Shown in pieces: positions 17,263 through 26,101 of a DNA stretch of 64,000 nucleotides. Made by a program: the position numbers and the translations under genes. Numbering within the stretch: position 1 is the stretch's first letter; every line of letters begins with the position of its first letter. Source of the stretch: JAPYTY01 sp036338435 (GTDB taxonomy: Bacteria > Acidobacteriota > UBA6911 > RPQK01 > JADFOI01); assembly GCA_036338435.1 (NCBI GenBank), contig JAYZCG010000046.1, positions 6,212 through 70,211 on the forward strand, in the 5' to 3' direction. The notes under the pieces are model-generated. The model made no database searches and had not been told where the DNA came from. It was given only the letters and a program-made list of their open reading frames with translations.

Positions 17263-17823
17263 ATGATTTCTGCAACTCAGATTCGAAAAGGAATGATTCT
17301 CATCCATGATGGGGACCCGCACCGTGTTCTCGACTTTCAGCATCGAACACCAGGCAAGGGAACAGCGATCGTACGTGCACGGCTAAGAAACCTGCGTACT
17401 GGAGCCTCCTATGAACATCGATTTAATTCTCAAGAAGGTGTGGACCGTGCCATTTTAGATCAACAAGAAATGGAATATCTCTATCAGCAAAACTCCCTCT
17501 ACTATTTCATGAACACGGCAACCTTTGAACAGTTTCCCATCGATCAGGAAATCTTGGGAGACTTCAAGAACTATCTTCAGGAAGGTGCCACAGTTCAGGT
17601 AGAATTTTTTGAGGAACAACCTATCACAATCGAATTCCCAGCTTTTGTAGAACTTAAGGTAGTGGAGACTGAACCAGAATTGAAAGGAGCCACTGCCAAC
17701 AACTCTCCAAAACCTGCTACCTTGGAGACCGGAGTGGTGGTCCAAGTTCCACCCTTCATTCGTCCAGGCGATACGATCCGGGTTGACCCTAACGAAGGTC
17801 GCTACCTAGAGCGGGCCAAGTAA
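17263..17823 (+). CDS. efp: Translation elongation factor P
   Basis: A 186-residue EF-P with the three beta-barrel domains of the family. It binds the ribosome between the P and E sites and relieves stalling on polyproline. The modified loop reads RTPGKGTAIV, with Lys at the tip where E. coli EF-P is beta-lysylated. Because Lys and not Arg is present, EpmA-type or 5-aminopentanol-type modification, or none, is expected, not rhamnosylation. The C-terminal signature PPFIRPGDTIRVDPNEGRYL is clear. The ATG at 17263 is chosen because it gives the usual N-terminus MISATQIRKGM; an in-frame upstream TTG adds six residues with no support. Confidence 0.95.
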   Translation: MISATQIRKGMILIHDGDPHRVLDFQHRTPGKGTAIVRARLRNLRTGASYEHRFNSQEGVDRAILDQQEMEYLYQQNSLYYFMNTATFEQFPIDQEILGDFKNYLQEGATVQVEFFEEQPITIEFPAFVELKVVETEPELKGATANNSPKPATLETGVVVQVPPFIRPGDTIRVDPNEGRYLERAK

Positions 17824-18020
17824 CTTCACACATGCGTACTGTGACAGTTTTACAAATATACTTGTTCGGTGTTTTCTCATAAAGATTCCTAGACTCCCAG
17901 CAGCAGCTACACCTCTGCTCTATAGACTCTTGTCGACGCACACAACGGCGTCAAGACCTGAGTACTCGTCACCACATTTACGGTATGGCACTTCATCACA
18001 CCGTCAAAATAGCTAAGAGT

Positions 18021-18446
18021 TTAAGAGTAACCGGACTGATAGAGCATCAGATAAATGATCACACCTGTAACAGAAACATATAACCAAAGTGGAAGGGTCC
18101 AGCGGGCAATACTCCGATGTTTGTCAAAGTTCTCTTTCAAGCCTCTTGCCACTGTGACAATGGCCAACGGGACTATCACAATCGCAAGAACTATATGAGA
18201 GATAAGGATGGAGAAATACAAACTACGAATCCAACCTTCGCCTAGGAAAGCTGTAGATCCAGCAAAGTAGTGATAGACGAGATAAGAAATTAAAAATAAA
18301 ATCGAGATGAAAAATGCCCCCAACATACAAATGGCGTGCGCCTTCAGTTTTCTTTGTCGGATGAAAATGTAGCCAAGGATTAGTAACACCCCGCTTGTAC
18401 CATTGAGACTGGCGTTCAAAGCCGGCAAGTTTTGTATCTCGATCAA
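18021..18446 (-). CDS. DUF420 membrane protein (cytochrome oxidase-associated)
   Basis: A 141-residue membrane protein with four to five transmembrane helices, matching the DUF420/YozB family: PALNASLNGTSGVLLILGY at the N-terminus, then HAICMLGAFF, a conserved YLVYHYFAGS loop and the final WTLPLWLYVSVTGVIIYLML. Histidines in the helices are conserved in the family. Some members (CtaM in staphylococci) are needed for maturation of heme-copper oxidases. The start is TTG with GGAG about 12 bases upstream. It follows the ABC permease by 17 bp on the same strand, so the two are cotranscribed. ctaA and ctaB lie 15 kb away on the same strand. Confidence 0.85.
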   Translation of the reverse strand: MIEIQNLPALNASLNGTSGVLLILGYIFIRQRKLKAHAICMLGAFFISILFLISYLVYHYFAGSTAFLGEGWIRSLYFSILISHIVLAIVIVPLAIVTVARGLKENFDKHRSIARWTLPLWLYVSVTGVIIYLMLYQSGYS

Positions 18447-18463
18447 TTCTGTTCAGTCTCCAA

Positions 18464-19252
18464 TCACGATCCAGAAGTACGGTTAATCCTGACAACTAGA
18501 AGCGAGGCCACAAAAACAACTATGCTAAAAGCAACACTCACCAACAAGGCCGTTGGAAAAGACGGCAATTCAGCTTCCAAGTATGAACCACCCCCATAAA
18601 AGATGTGTCGTATCGTAGCCACCTGATAAGCCACTGGGTTGATCTTCATAATCCATCCCACCCAGTTTGAAGCCCCTGAAAGTGGAAAGACCGCCCCCGA
18701 AAGTAACCACATTGGGAAAAGCAAAAGATTCATCACCGCATGGAAACCCTGGATAGAATCCATCTTCCAAGCCAAAGCAAACCCCAACGCAGTCAATGAA
18801 AACGCTGTCATAAATAGGACTCCAGCTAGGAGCACAACTTTTTGAAAATCGATGAACACACCAACAAAAGGAGCCACTAAGACAAACAAGAAGCCCTGAA
18901 GAAAAGCCAGCGTTGCTCCACCCAGAATTTTCCCCAAGGCCACTCCTGATCGGGACATAGGAGAGACTAGAACAGAGAGAAGAAAACCTTCCCGGCGATC
19001 TTCAATCACTGAAATTGTGGAAAAAATAGCGGTGAAAAGGATAATTAGTACAATCGTCCCCGGATAGAAATATTCCAGATAGTTCATCCCTGCTGGTGCG
19101 GAGGGAGGCTGAAACGATGCGCCAATCCCCGACCCAATTAGAAGCCAAAATACCAAAGGAGTGCCCAGTGCACCTAACACCCGGCTACGTTGCCGGTAAA
19201 AACGTACCAGCTCCCGCCACCAAAGAGTCCCAAGGGGTAAAATAAAGCTCAT
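18464..19252 (-). CDS. ABC-2 type transporter permease
   Basis: A 262-residue membrane protein of the ABC-2 family with six hydrophobic segments. An early cytoplasmic helix (TLWWRELVRFYRQRSRVLG) is followed by the conserved coupling region STISVIEDRREGFLLSVLVSP and the late signature MWLLSGAVFPLSGASNWVGWIMKINPVAY. It needs a separate ATPase. The nearest candidate is the ATP-binding protein at 33074-34003 on the same strand, next to ctaB. In genomes I recall, an ABC ATPase, permease and DUF420 gene sit together after ctaB. Export of a lipid, heme or oxidase-assembly factor is possible but not shown. A GTG one codon upstream is an alternative start. Confidence 0.85.
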   Translation of the reverse strand: MSFILPLGTLWWRELVRFYRQRSRVLGALGTPLVFWLLIGSGIGASFQPPSAPAGMNYLEYFYPGTIVLIILFTAIFSTISVIEDRREGFLLSVLVSPMSRSGVALGKILGGATLAFLQGFLFVLVAPFVGVFIDFQKVVLLAGVLFMTAFSLTALGFALAWKMDSIQGFHAVMNLLLFPMWLLSGAVFPLSGASNWVGWIMKINPVAYQVATIRHIFYGGGSYLEAELPSFPTALLVSVAFSIVVFVASLLVVRINRTSGS

Positions 19253-19437
19253 CACTCTGAGAAATACAAAGCAAGGCGCAATTTATCAACTTATGTACTG
19301 CACCTTACCATTTAGGTTTTAGGTCTACATAAAAAGCACAGAACCACCGACCTTCCAAGGCCGTTGATTAAAACTCACGTCCGGATCAACTACTACATAC
19401 AGGTAGGGGGATAAATAGTCTGCAACCCCTTTCATTA

Positions 19438-21426
19438 CTAATCGTCCATAAATTTGGCGGCAATTTCTGCAATAGGTTTCCCGATGTGCTCAACATCCTT
19501 CTCTGAGAAAGTGTAGACTGGCCCCACTGAGGCAATCCCAAAATCATTTGCCAAGGACTGTTGAAGAACAATCATTCGCCCCCCCACCATTGTCATCAGC
19601 GGGCGAATACGCAAGATATCATCCACCGGAATGGTGAAGTAGTCCCGATCCATGACCATAAAGTCAGCCATTTTACCCACTTCGAGTGAACCCAGTCTGT
19701 CTTCACGGAGTACATATTCGGACGCCCAGTTGGTAAACATCTTCAATGCGTGTACACGATCGATGCGCTCGTCGGGTTGCCAGACCTCGCCATCGAATTG
19801 ACGGGCAACAGAAAGCCACAGCATGTAAAAGGGAGGCTGAAAGCGCTGAGTTCCCTGGCGCGTAGCCCCGGATGCAAAATGCTGACCCACAAGTTTGACA
19901 CCAGACTCGATATAGGTATTGAAAGGCAGAAGAAAATCTTCAATTTGCGGACCATAATCGTTGATCCACTCACGGACGTCATGTAGGTAGTTTGGGCCAC
20001 AACTCAGATAGACTCCATAGTCCTTTAGACCCTGAATGATGTCCGGCTGTTTCCCTATCACATTGCAGTGTTCACCGGTAAGCCGCATAGAGCGCACATC
20101 TTCCATGCTCCAGCCGTTTACAGCTCGCGCATTATCAATCATCTGAAAAAAGGCCCGCGCTGCCTCACTCCCGCATATGTGTACTCCTGCCAATCGCCAG
20201 CCTGCCTTAGCAGCATTCTCAAGAGTGTCCCAGGGCAGTTCACCAGGAACAGGACAGACTTCCCGCGCTTTGATGTTGGGTGGCGCCTGTGTATCGGGAC
20301 CAGTGCAAGATTCAGGATAGATAGAATCCCAACGTTCAGAAGCGACTCCATCAAACCAAAAATAGTCATCTCCAATGCCCTGCAGGACACCGGTGCGACG
20401 ATATATTTGCCGTGTCTGCTGGGGATCGGTTGGCATACGATGAATCTCGTAATGTCCAGCAAAACGAATCGGCATCTGACCGAGGCCGGCCAAAGTCGCA
20501 TATCCTGTCATGATTTTGGGAAATTGAATGCGGCTCGAGAAGGTACTAACCCCTAATGCAGCAAAGTCTTCTGAAACAAGTTTGAGAGCCTGTGCCAAAA
20601 TGTTGGGAGGAAGCTGTTGTAGAAAGAGTTCCCAGTCTATAACGGACATCTCTTGACTACCAACCCAACCTATAGCGGCAATATCCTCATTGATCACATC
20701 CCCGTGCATGGTCTCCTGAATTGAGGCGGAATACCCTGGCAAAAACTCATTCAGCATTTCAATAGCCTGGGAATTCACCCAACCTCGGGGACCTGGCCTG
20801 ACCAAAAGCGGATTCTCAGAGGACCACAGATCAAGCGTCTTGCGGTTGGTCAAGCGTCGCGTAAAGCCCCAGAAACTAGCTTCGCGAGGGGCTTCGGGAT
20901 TACCTTCAATACGCAGAACTACCCATTGGCCAGGATCCACCTTTTTAACAGCGTCCTGAATGGTATCGCGCATGAGAGCCTGAGTTTTCTCAAGATCCCG
21001 ATCGGCCTGCATTGAAACAATGATCCCGTCAGGCGGGTACTTGAAGCCCAAACGATCCAGATGCTGGATAGCTCCACCATATATGTGACTGTGGGGTTCA
21101 ATAATGCCGGGGATCAGTGTTCGCCCTTTCAAATCAAGAATCTGGGTGTCGGGCCCAGCTAGAGCCCTTACTTCCACACTCGTACCCAATTTAACAATTT
21201 TGTCCCCTTTGACCGCGACTCCCTGGTACACATTACCCGCACTGGTCGAAGCAGATACATCATCCATACTGACAATTTTGCCGTTTACAAAGATTGTCTC
21301 CGGATACCCATATTGGGCCACTTCCGGTGCCAGCTGCCCCTGAGCCTGGGAGCAAGGAACGACAAGCACGAATGTGCTGATCACTCCGACGCATACTAAT
21401 TGCCTGATGGCTTTATAGTTGTTCAT
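19438..21426 (-). CDS. Secreted amidohydrolase, YtcJ-like
   Basis: A 662-residue exported metal-dependent hydrolase. The ATG at 21426 is chosen because AAGGAG lies just upstream; an ATG five codons earlier overlaps that element. The signal peptide ends about SQAQG. Next come the small beta-domain (TIFVNGKIVSMDD), the metal-binding strand GIIEPHSHIYG, and later histidines in GVHICGSEAA and TGEHCNVIG. The C-terminal beta domain ends LGSLEVGKMADFMVMDRDYF. YtcJ-like proteins hydrolyse amides or cyclic amides; the substrate here is unknown. It is a paralogue of the enzyme at 53998-55875, sharing for example ERIDRV-ALKM and the LREDRLGS/LRENQLGS segment. It is encoded alone, between the permease gene and a divergent leuB-like gene. 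Confidence 0.85.
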   Translation of the reverse strand: MNNYKAIRQLVCVGVISTFVLVVPCSQAQGQLAPEVAQYGYPETIFVNGKIVSMDDVSASTSAGNVYQGVAVKGDKIVKLGTSVEVRALAGPDTQILDLKGRTLIPGIIEPHSHIYGGAIQHLDRLGFKYPPDGIIVSMQADRDLEKTQALMRDTIQDAVKKVDPGQWVVLRIEGNPEAPREASFWGFTRRLTNRKTLDLWSSENPLLVRPGPRGWVNSQAIEMLNEFLPGYSASIQETMHGDVINEDIAAIGWVGSQEMSVIDWELFLQQLPPNILAQALKLVSEDFAALGVSTFSSRIQFPKIMTGYATLAGLGQMPIRFAGHYEIHRMPTDPQQTRQIYRRTGVLQGIGDDYFWFDGVASERWDSIYPESCTGPDTQAPPNIKAREVCPVPGELPWDTLENAAKAGWRLAGVHICGSEAARAFFQMIDNARAVNGWSMEDVRSMRLTGEHCNVIGKQPDIIQGLKDYGVYLSCGPNYLHDVREWINDYGPQIEDFLLPFNTYIESGVKLVGQHFASGATRQGTQRFQPPFYMLWLSVARQFDGEVWQPDERIDRVHALKMFTNWASEYVLREDRLGSLEVGKMADFMVMDRDYFTIPVDDILRIRPLMTMVGGRMIVLQQSLANDFGIASVGPVYTFSEKDVEHIGKPIAEIAAKFMDD

Positions 21427-21790
21427 CACAGTCTCCTTCATAAAAGATAGATGTAAAGCGAAAAGTACATACTATTAAATACGAACTATATTCCCTACTA
21501 ATGAAGCAACACAACCCCATTGTCAACCCAAATTGTACCCCATGCCTTCGTGCTGAGGAGTCGATGATTCTACAGTGCCACAGAGATCACTACGATGATA
21601 CGTAGAAACACCGTGGGTATAATTGCTTGTGGGGGATAGCTCCGAATTATTTTCGAAATACCCACTGTCCACTTGGAACCTTCAACTCTGAATTTGAATT
21701 CATGATTTCCCCACAATGCTAGTATCACACTTGTGACCCTAGTAGAGTTCTGCTACATTGCCACTTTCACTGCTGGAGAAACTTATACCT
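21427..21790. other. Divergent intergenic region between amidohydrolase and leuB-like genes
   Basis: About 360 bp serving as upstream region for both genes. No ORF with a ribosome binding site, no RNA gene and no clear leader-attenuator were seen. On the minus strand a TATAGT-like hexamer lies about 18 bases after TTGTGT, a weak promoter candidate. Confidence 0.5.
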
Positions 21791-22876
21791 ATGGGTGATG
21801 TACTCAAGTTAGCTGTTGTGGGCGGCGACGGAACCGGACCGGAGGTAACCCAGGAAGCATGCAAAATACTCAATGCAGTGGCCCCTTTAGAAGGCTTCAA
21901 GTACGAAACCACTGAGTTTGACTACGGGGGTGAACGCTATCTCAAGCACGGCGAAGTCATCACAGAAGAACAGATTGATGAATTCCGTCAGTTCGATGCT
22001 ATCTACCTAGGCGCCGTGGGTCATCCGGAAGTGCCGCCAGGAATCCTGGAAAAAGGGCTGTTACTAGCCGTCCGCTTTCAACTGGATCAATTCATCAACC
22101 TGAGACCCGTGAAACTATATCCAGGAGTGGACTGTCCTCTCAGGGACAAAGGCCCAGAGCATATTCATTTTGATGTTGTCCGTGAAAATACAGAGGGTCT
22201 CTACTCCGGAGCTGGCGGATTCATGCGTAAAAATACCATCCAGGAAATCGCCACTCAGGAAATGATCGCTACCAGATTCGGTGCCGAGCGATGTTTGCGA
22301 TGGGCTTTTGAGCATTGCCAACACCGAAAAGATCGTAACCAACTAACTCTGATCCACAAAACTAACGTTTTAACCTATGCTGGCGATCTTTGGTCTCGGG
22401 CCTTTGAAGAAATTGGTGAAGCGGATTATCCCGATATCGAACGAGACTATAATCACATTGATGCTGCCTGCATGTGGTTTGTCAAAAATCCTGAATTCTA
22501 TGACACACTGGTAGTCCCCAACATGTTCGGTGACATCATTACGGATCTGGGAGCTATGATCCAGGGCGGCCTGGGCGTTGCTGCCGGAGGCAACATTAAT
22601 CCTGACCCTTCGGGTTGTAGCATGTTCGAGCCTATGGGCGGATCTGCGCCCAAGTATCAGGGAAAGAAAGTCATAAATCCAATCGCGGCTATTGCAGCCA
22701 TGGGCATGCTGCTTTGGGTAGTTGGGGAACAGAAGAAAGATCCTAAGCTTGTCCAGGCTGGAAATCGAGTTGAGGAAGCGATTTCTAAAACAACACCCAA
22801 GATGAAAAGCATGTCGGCAGGTCGAATGGGCTACTCCACTCCAGAAATAGGCGATCTAGTAGCGAAGGCATTGTGA
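21791..22876 (+). CDS. 3-isopropylmalate dehydrogenase-like beta-decarboxylating dehydrogenase
   Basis: A 361-residue enzyme of the isocitrate/isopropylmalate dehydrogenase family. The N-terminus LAVVGGDGTGPEV, the segment VRENTEGLYSGAGG, a Lys in LIHKTNVLTYAGDLW and the metal-binding aspartates in NMFGDIITDLGAMIQGG are all visible, as is the late MFEPMGGSAP. The ENTEG form and overall pattern resemble actinobacterial-type LeuB and tartrate dehydrogenases, not the ELTGG form of E. coli LeuB. NAD-dependent oxidative decarboxylation of 3-isopropylmalate (leucine synthesis) is most likely, but no other leu gene is nearby. The ATG at 21791 is preferred (GGAG upstream); a TTG 11 codons earlier is possible. 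The PLP lyase gene follows after 32 bp. Confidence 0.8.
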   Translation: MGDVLKLAVVGGDGTGPEVTQEACKILNAVAPLEGFKYETTEFDYGGERYLKHGEVITEEQIDEFRQFDAIYLGAVGHPEVPPGILEKGLLLAVRFQLDQFINLRPVKLYPGVDCPLRDKGPEHIHFDVVRENTEGLYSGAGGFMRKNTIQEIATQEMIATRFGAERCLRWAFEHCQHRKDRNQLTLIHKTNVLTYAGDLWSRAFEEIGEADYPDIERDYNHIDAACMWFVKNPEFYDTLVVPNMFGDIITDLGAMIQGGLGVAAGGNINPDPSGCSMFEPMGGSAPKYQGKKVINPIAAIAAMGMLLWVVGEQKKDPKLVQAGNRVEEAISKTTPKMKSMSAGRMGYSTPEIGDLVAKAL

Positions 22877-22908
22877 AAATTTCTGTATTCTAAAACTACC
22901 TTAGAAGG

Positions 22909-23874
22909 ATGGAACAACGTCCAACTCTCAAAACCATCCACCGAGCTCACCAGCGCATCCGTCCCTACATTCACCACACTCCGGTTCTGACTTGCTCCAC
23001 CATTAACACCCTGATAGGAAGCCAATTATTCTTTAAATGCGAAAATTTTCAAAAAACAGGATCCTTCAAGATGCGCGGGGCCTCCAATGCCACTATCACT
23101 TTAGAATCCTCGCAGGCTAAATATGGGGTTATCACACATTCTTCAGGCAACCACGGGGCGGCCCTGTCATTGGCTGCTCGCAATCTTGGCATTTCCACCT
23201 CGGTTGTCATGCCTTCCAACACGCCGGCAATAAAACAGGCGGCGGTTAATGGTTACGGGGGCAACATTGTCTTCTGTGAACCTACTCTCGATGATAGGGA
23301 AAAAACTGCAAACAAAGTTCAGCAAGAGACCGGGGCAACTATGATTCACCCCTACAACAATTACCGCATGATTGAAGGCCACGGGACTGCTCTTGTAGAG
23401 CTACTGGATGAGGTTGCCAATTTGGAAATCATAATGGCTCCCATCGGAGGCGGCGGACTTTTGAGTGGAACCCTGATTGCGGCTAAAAGTCTCCGAGGAA
23501 ATATCCGGGTTGTCGGTGTTGAGCCAGTTGAAGCGGATGATGCCTATCGATCATGGCAGGCTGGAAAGTTATTAGCCCCAGAAGAATCTAATACTATTGC
23601 CGACGGACTACGAACCAGCTTAGGTAATAAGACCTTTCCCATTATAAGGGAACTCGTTGATTCCATAGTTTTAACAAGTGAGAGAGCAATCTACAAAGCT
23701 ATGAGGCTGGTGATGGATCACATGAAAATTGTCATCGAACCTTCTGCCGCAGTCCCCCTGGCCGCCTTACTCGAAAAACGGATCGATGTCTCGGACCGTA
23801 GAGTCGGTATTATTCTCTCGGGTGGGAACGTGGACCTCAACACTTTACCAATCCTGGGAACTAAACCAGACTAG
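22909..23874 (+). CDS. PLP-dependent threonine/serine/hydroxyaspartate ammonia-lyase
   Basis: A 321-residue fold-type II PLP enzyme. Lys54 in GSFKMRGA should bind the cofactor. The substrate loop SSGNHGAALSLAA and the phosphate-binding loop PIGGGGLLSG are typical of threonine dehydratase and serine racemase. There is no C-terminal ACT-like regulatory domain, so it is of the short, catabolic class that also includes threo-3-hydroxyaspartate ammonia-lyase and serine racemase. Precise substrate cannot be decided. It follows the leuB-like gene by 32 bp with AGAAGGA before the ATG, so both are probably transcribed together. If the partner acts on tartrate or malate-like acids, a hydroxyaspartate role would fit; this is speculation. 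Confidence 0.85.
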   Translation: MEQRPTLKTIHRAHQRIRPYIHHTPVLTCSTINTLIGSQLFFKCENFQKTGSFKMRGASNATITLESSQAKYGVITHSSGNHGAALSLAARNLGISTSVVMPSNTPAIKQAAVNGYGGNIVFCEPTLDDREKTANKVQQETGATMIHPYNNYRMIEGHGTALVELLDEVANLEIIMAPIGGGGLLSGTLIAAKSLRGNIRVVGVEPVEADDAYRSWQAGKLLAPEESNTIADGLRTSLGNKTFPIIRELVDSIVLTSERAIYKAMRLVMDHMKIVIEPSAAVPLAALLEKRIDVSDRRVGIILSGGNVDLNTLPILGTKPD

Positions 23875-23917
23875 CCTTTTGGTGACTTCATCCACCACGC
23901 TACAACTGCCGCACAAC

Positions 23918-23936
23918 GAGCTCCCTGTTGGAGCTT
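23918..23936. terminator. Hairpin after the PLP ammonia-lyase gene
   Basis: GAGCTCC (23918-23924) pairs with GGAGCTT (23930-23936), a 7-bp stem with one wobble and a 5-base loop, 43 bp after the stop codon. No T-run follows directly, so terminator function is only possible. Confidence 0.25.
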
Positions 23937-24062
23937 CCGAGAAATGGCAGAGAACTCGGGCCTTAAATTTTTTTGACCATATTCCCGTCTTGCAGAAAAT
24001 CAGGTTTTAATTTCTGGATTGGCCCATTACAATCAGACATTTGAAGTATCTGGAGTGCCCTT

Positions 24063-25019
24063 TTGAAGAGTTGTTGTCACAAGGCTAGCTTTATTATCTT
24101 TCATATTCTATTCCTTGTCGTAGTGGCATTATCCGGGCACGTTACCTGGATAGAGGCTCAGACTCCAGACCGCAATATTGCCTTGACCTTCGATGACCTA
24201 CCCAGTCTTGGGCCCTTGGGATACTGGAGACCAAGGCAAATCAGCAGACCTGTCTTGCGAACTTTGGCAAACCACCCGATCCAGGCAGCGGGATTTGTGG
24301 TAGGAGAAAAAATCGACGATGACTCCTCGAATTTTGTGGTCATCGAAGACTGGGCATTACAGGGTCATATTCTAGGAAATCAGACCTATGCTGATGTCGA
24401 TCTCAATGAACTAGATGCTAATGATTTCCTGGAATACGTAGCCGACGGACAAAACTATCTGCGCCGTCTGTCCCGTGCGTTTAAATTCGACTATCGTTAC
24501 CTCCGCTTCCCTTTTCTTCACCAGGGCAATACAAAGCGCAATAAGGAAAGAGTTTCGAAAGCTCTAGACAAAGCCGACTACAAAATTGCCCACGTAACTG
24601 TCAAAACCTCTGATTATCGTTTCAATCAATTTTACATTGAACGGGAGGGTGACCCTGAAAAACTCTCTGAGTTAAAGACACTTTACCTCGAACACATTAC
24701 TCGAGCGCTAGAATATGCCGAAAGTCAATCTGAAGCGGTATTCGGAAGAAACATCAATCACATTGTCTGGCTGCGGTGCGGTATTGCAACCGCCCAATTC
24801 CTAGAAGATCTAATAGCCCAACTCCATAATCGTGGCTACCAGTTGATTTCTTTCAAAGAGGCTCTTTCAGATCCTGCTTTCCAAACCAAGGAGTCTTATG
24901 TGGGCCCTCTGAGCCTGTCATTCATCGACCGTGTGGCTGCTACACGAGGGCTTCCTTTTGATCCCAAAGAGGGGGAACTGACACGCCGGGATCTACAGAG
25001 ATTAATAGATAGTGAATAA
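24063..25019 (+). CDS. Polysaccharide deacetylase homologue with substituted metal ligands
   Basis: A 318-residue exported protein of the NodB/carbohydrate esterase 4 fold. The start is TTG with GGAG 7 bases upstream, followed by a signal peptide (core FIIFHILFLVVVALSG). Motif 1, NIALTFDDLPSLG, keeps both aspartates. Motif 2, normally containing HTxSH, reads GNQTYADVDL, so the two metal-binding histidines are Gln107 and Asp111. Motif 3, RFPFLHQGNT, is normal. The late motif that should hold the catalytic His reads VWLRCGIATA, with Arg238 in its place. Family members de-N-acetylate chitin-type polymers or peptidoglycan. This one looks like a non-enzymatic or re-purposed member, for example a binding protein. 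It stands alone between the lyase and an alpha/beta hydrolase. Confidence 0.8.
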   Translation: MKSCCHKASFIIFHILFLVVVALSGHVTWIEAQTPDRNIALTFDDLPSLGPLGYWRPRQISRPVLRTLANHPIQAAGFVVGEKIDDDSSNFVVIEDWALQGHILGNQTYADVDLNELDANDFLEYVADGQNYLRRLSRAFKFDYRYLRFPFLHQGNTKRNKERVSKALDKADYKIAHVTVKTSDYRFNQFYIEREGDPEKLSELKTLYLEHITRALEYAESQSEAVFGRNINHIVWLRCGIATAQFLEDLIAQLHNRGYQLISFKEALSDPAFQTKESYVGPLSLSFIDRVAATRGLPFDPKEGELTRRDLQRLIDSE

Positions 25020-25126
25020 GAAAAGTATGGGGATGATTGACTAGAGGTGACCCGACAACAAAGGGAATGATTCGCAATGTCTGATAGTTTCCTCTTAACA
25101 TATTAAGATCACAGGAGATACAACTT

Positions 25127-25909
25127 ATGCAAGCTACAGTAAATGACATCACTCTTAACTACAATCTCGGAGGGACCGGCCAGCTCATAGCTTTTGCCCA
25201 CTCCCTGGGCATGAGCGGTGCTATTTTTGATCCTATCCGTCCTAAACTTGAATCCCATGGTCGTGTTCTCACCTGGGATGCACGCGGGCATGGCAATTCC
25301 CAAAAACCCGCTATCGGGTGGAGTATTGAAGATTTGGCGAAAGATCTGCGAGCTCTAATAGAGCACCTGGGTGAAGATCGAGCTGTAATTGCGGGTCTTT
25401 CCATGGGGGGTAATACGGCTATTGCCTATGCATTGGCCTATCCCGACAAGGTTGAGGCCTTAATTCTAGTCGATACTACGTCCTGGTACGGGGAAGATGC
25501 TCAAGAAGCTTGGGAAAAACGGGCCCACAATGCAGAAACCAATGGACTGGAACCGGTTATTTCCTTTAATCTTAGTCGCTGGTTTAGCGACAACTACCCT
25601 GAGATTCATCCTCATGAGAGCAAAAAAATCAGTGAGATCTTGACGACCGGTGATTCGGCATCCTATGCAGCAGCTTGCCGTGCCTTGGGAACTTTCGATG
25701 GACGCGATGGGCTCGATCGGATTGAATGTCCCACGCTGGTGATCGTGGGCGCTGAAGACCCAGCCACTCCGCCAGCTATGGCCGAATATCTGCATCAGAA
25801 CATTCGGAACTCAAATCTTCATGTCTTAGATGGGTTACGTCACATGACACCGGTCGAAGCACCCGATCAGGTCGGAGATCTAATTAGTGACTTTCTTGAG
25901 ACGCTTTGA
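25127..25909 (+). CDS. Alpha/beta hydrolase (3-oxoadipate enol-lactonase-like)
   Basis: A 260-residue soluble alpha/beta hydrolase. The oxyanion region is FAHSLGMSG, the nucleophile elbow is AGLSMGGNTA with Ser as nucleophile, the acid is in VIVGAEDPATPP, and the catalytic His in LRHMTPVEAPDQV. The overall pattern resembles 3-oxoadipate enol-lactonase (PcaD/CatD) and related carboxylesterases, but no other aromatic degradation gene is close, so substrate is open. No signal peptide, hence cytoplasmic. The ATG has AGGAG nine bases upstream. Confidence 0.85.
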   Translation: MQATVNDITLNYNLGGTGQLIAFAHSLGMSGAIFDPIRPKLESHGRVLTWDARGHGNSQKPAIGWSIEDLAKDLRALIEHLGEDRAVIAGLSMGGNTAIAYALAYPDKVEALILVDTTSWYGEDAQEAWEKRAHNAETNGLEPVISFNLSRWFSDNYPEIHPHESKKISEILTTGDSASYAAACRALGTFDGRDGLDRIECPTLVIVGAEDPATPPAMAEYLHQNIRNSNLHVLDGLRHMTPVEAPDQVGDLISDFLETL

Positions 25910-25972
25910 TCCAGACGTGATTGTAAACCTATCAATGAACGTCTTGTGAACTCTATAAGGAGCGACGGACGC

Positions 25973-26005
25973 ATGTTAACATTGAAGAAATCTTTGCTAG
26001 TTTAG
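25973..26005 (+). other. Ten-codon mini-ORF with strong ribosome binding site
   Basis: AAGGAG (25967-25972 region upstream) precedes ATG 25973 and a frame reading MLTLKKSLLV then TAG. It looks like the start of a signal peptide that stops abruptly. It lies about 100 bp before the secreted asparaginase-like gene, and may be an upstream ORF, a decayed gene start or chance. Confidence 0.2.
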
Positions 26006-26101
26006 CTCGTGAACTTCAGGGGAAAAGCTCTAGATGTCCTCTAGATATCTGGATGGCTGAAATAAATCTCTTACTTAGATCGAAACAAAGGAGAATCTGT
26101 T

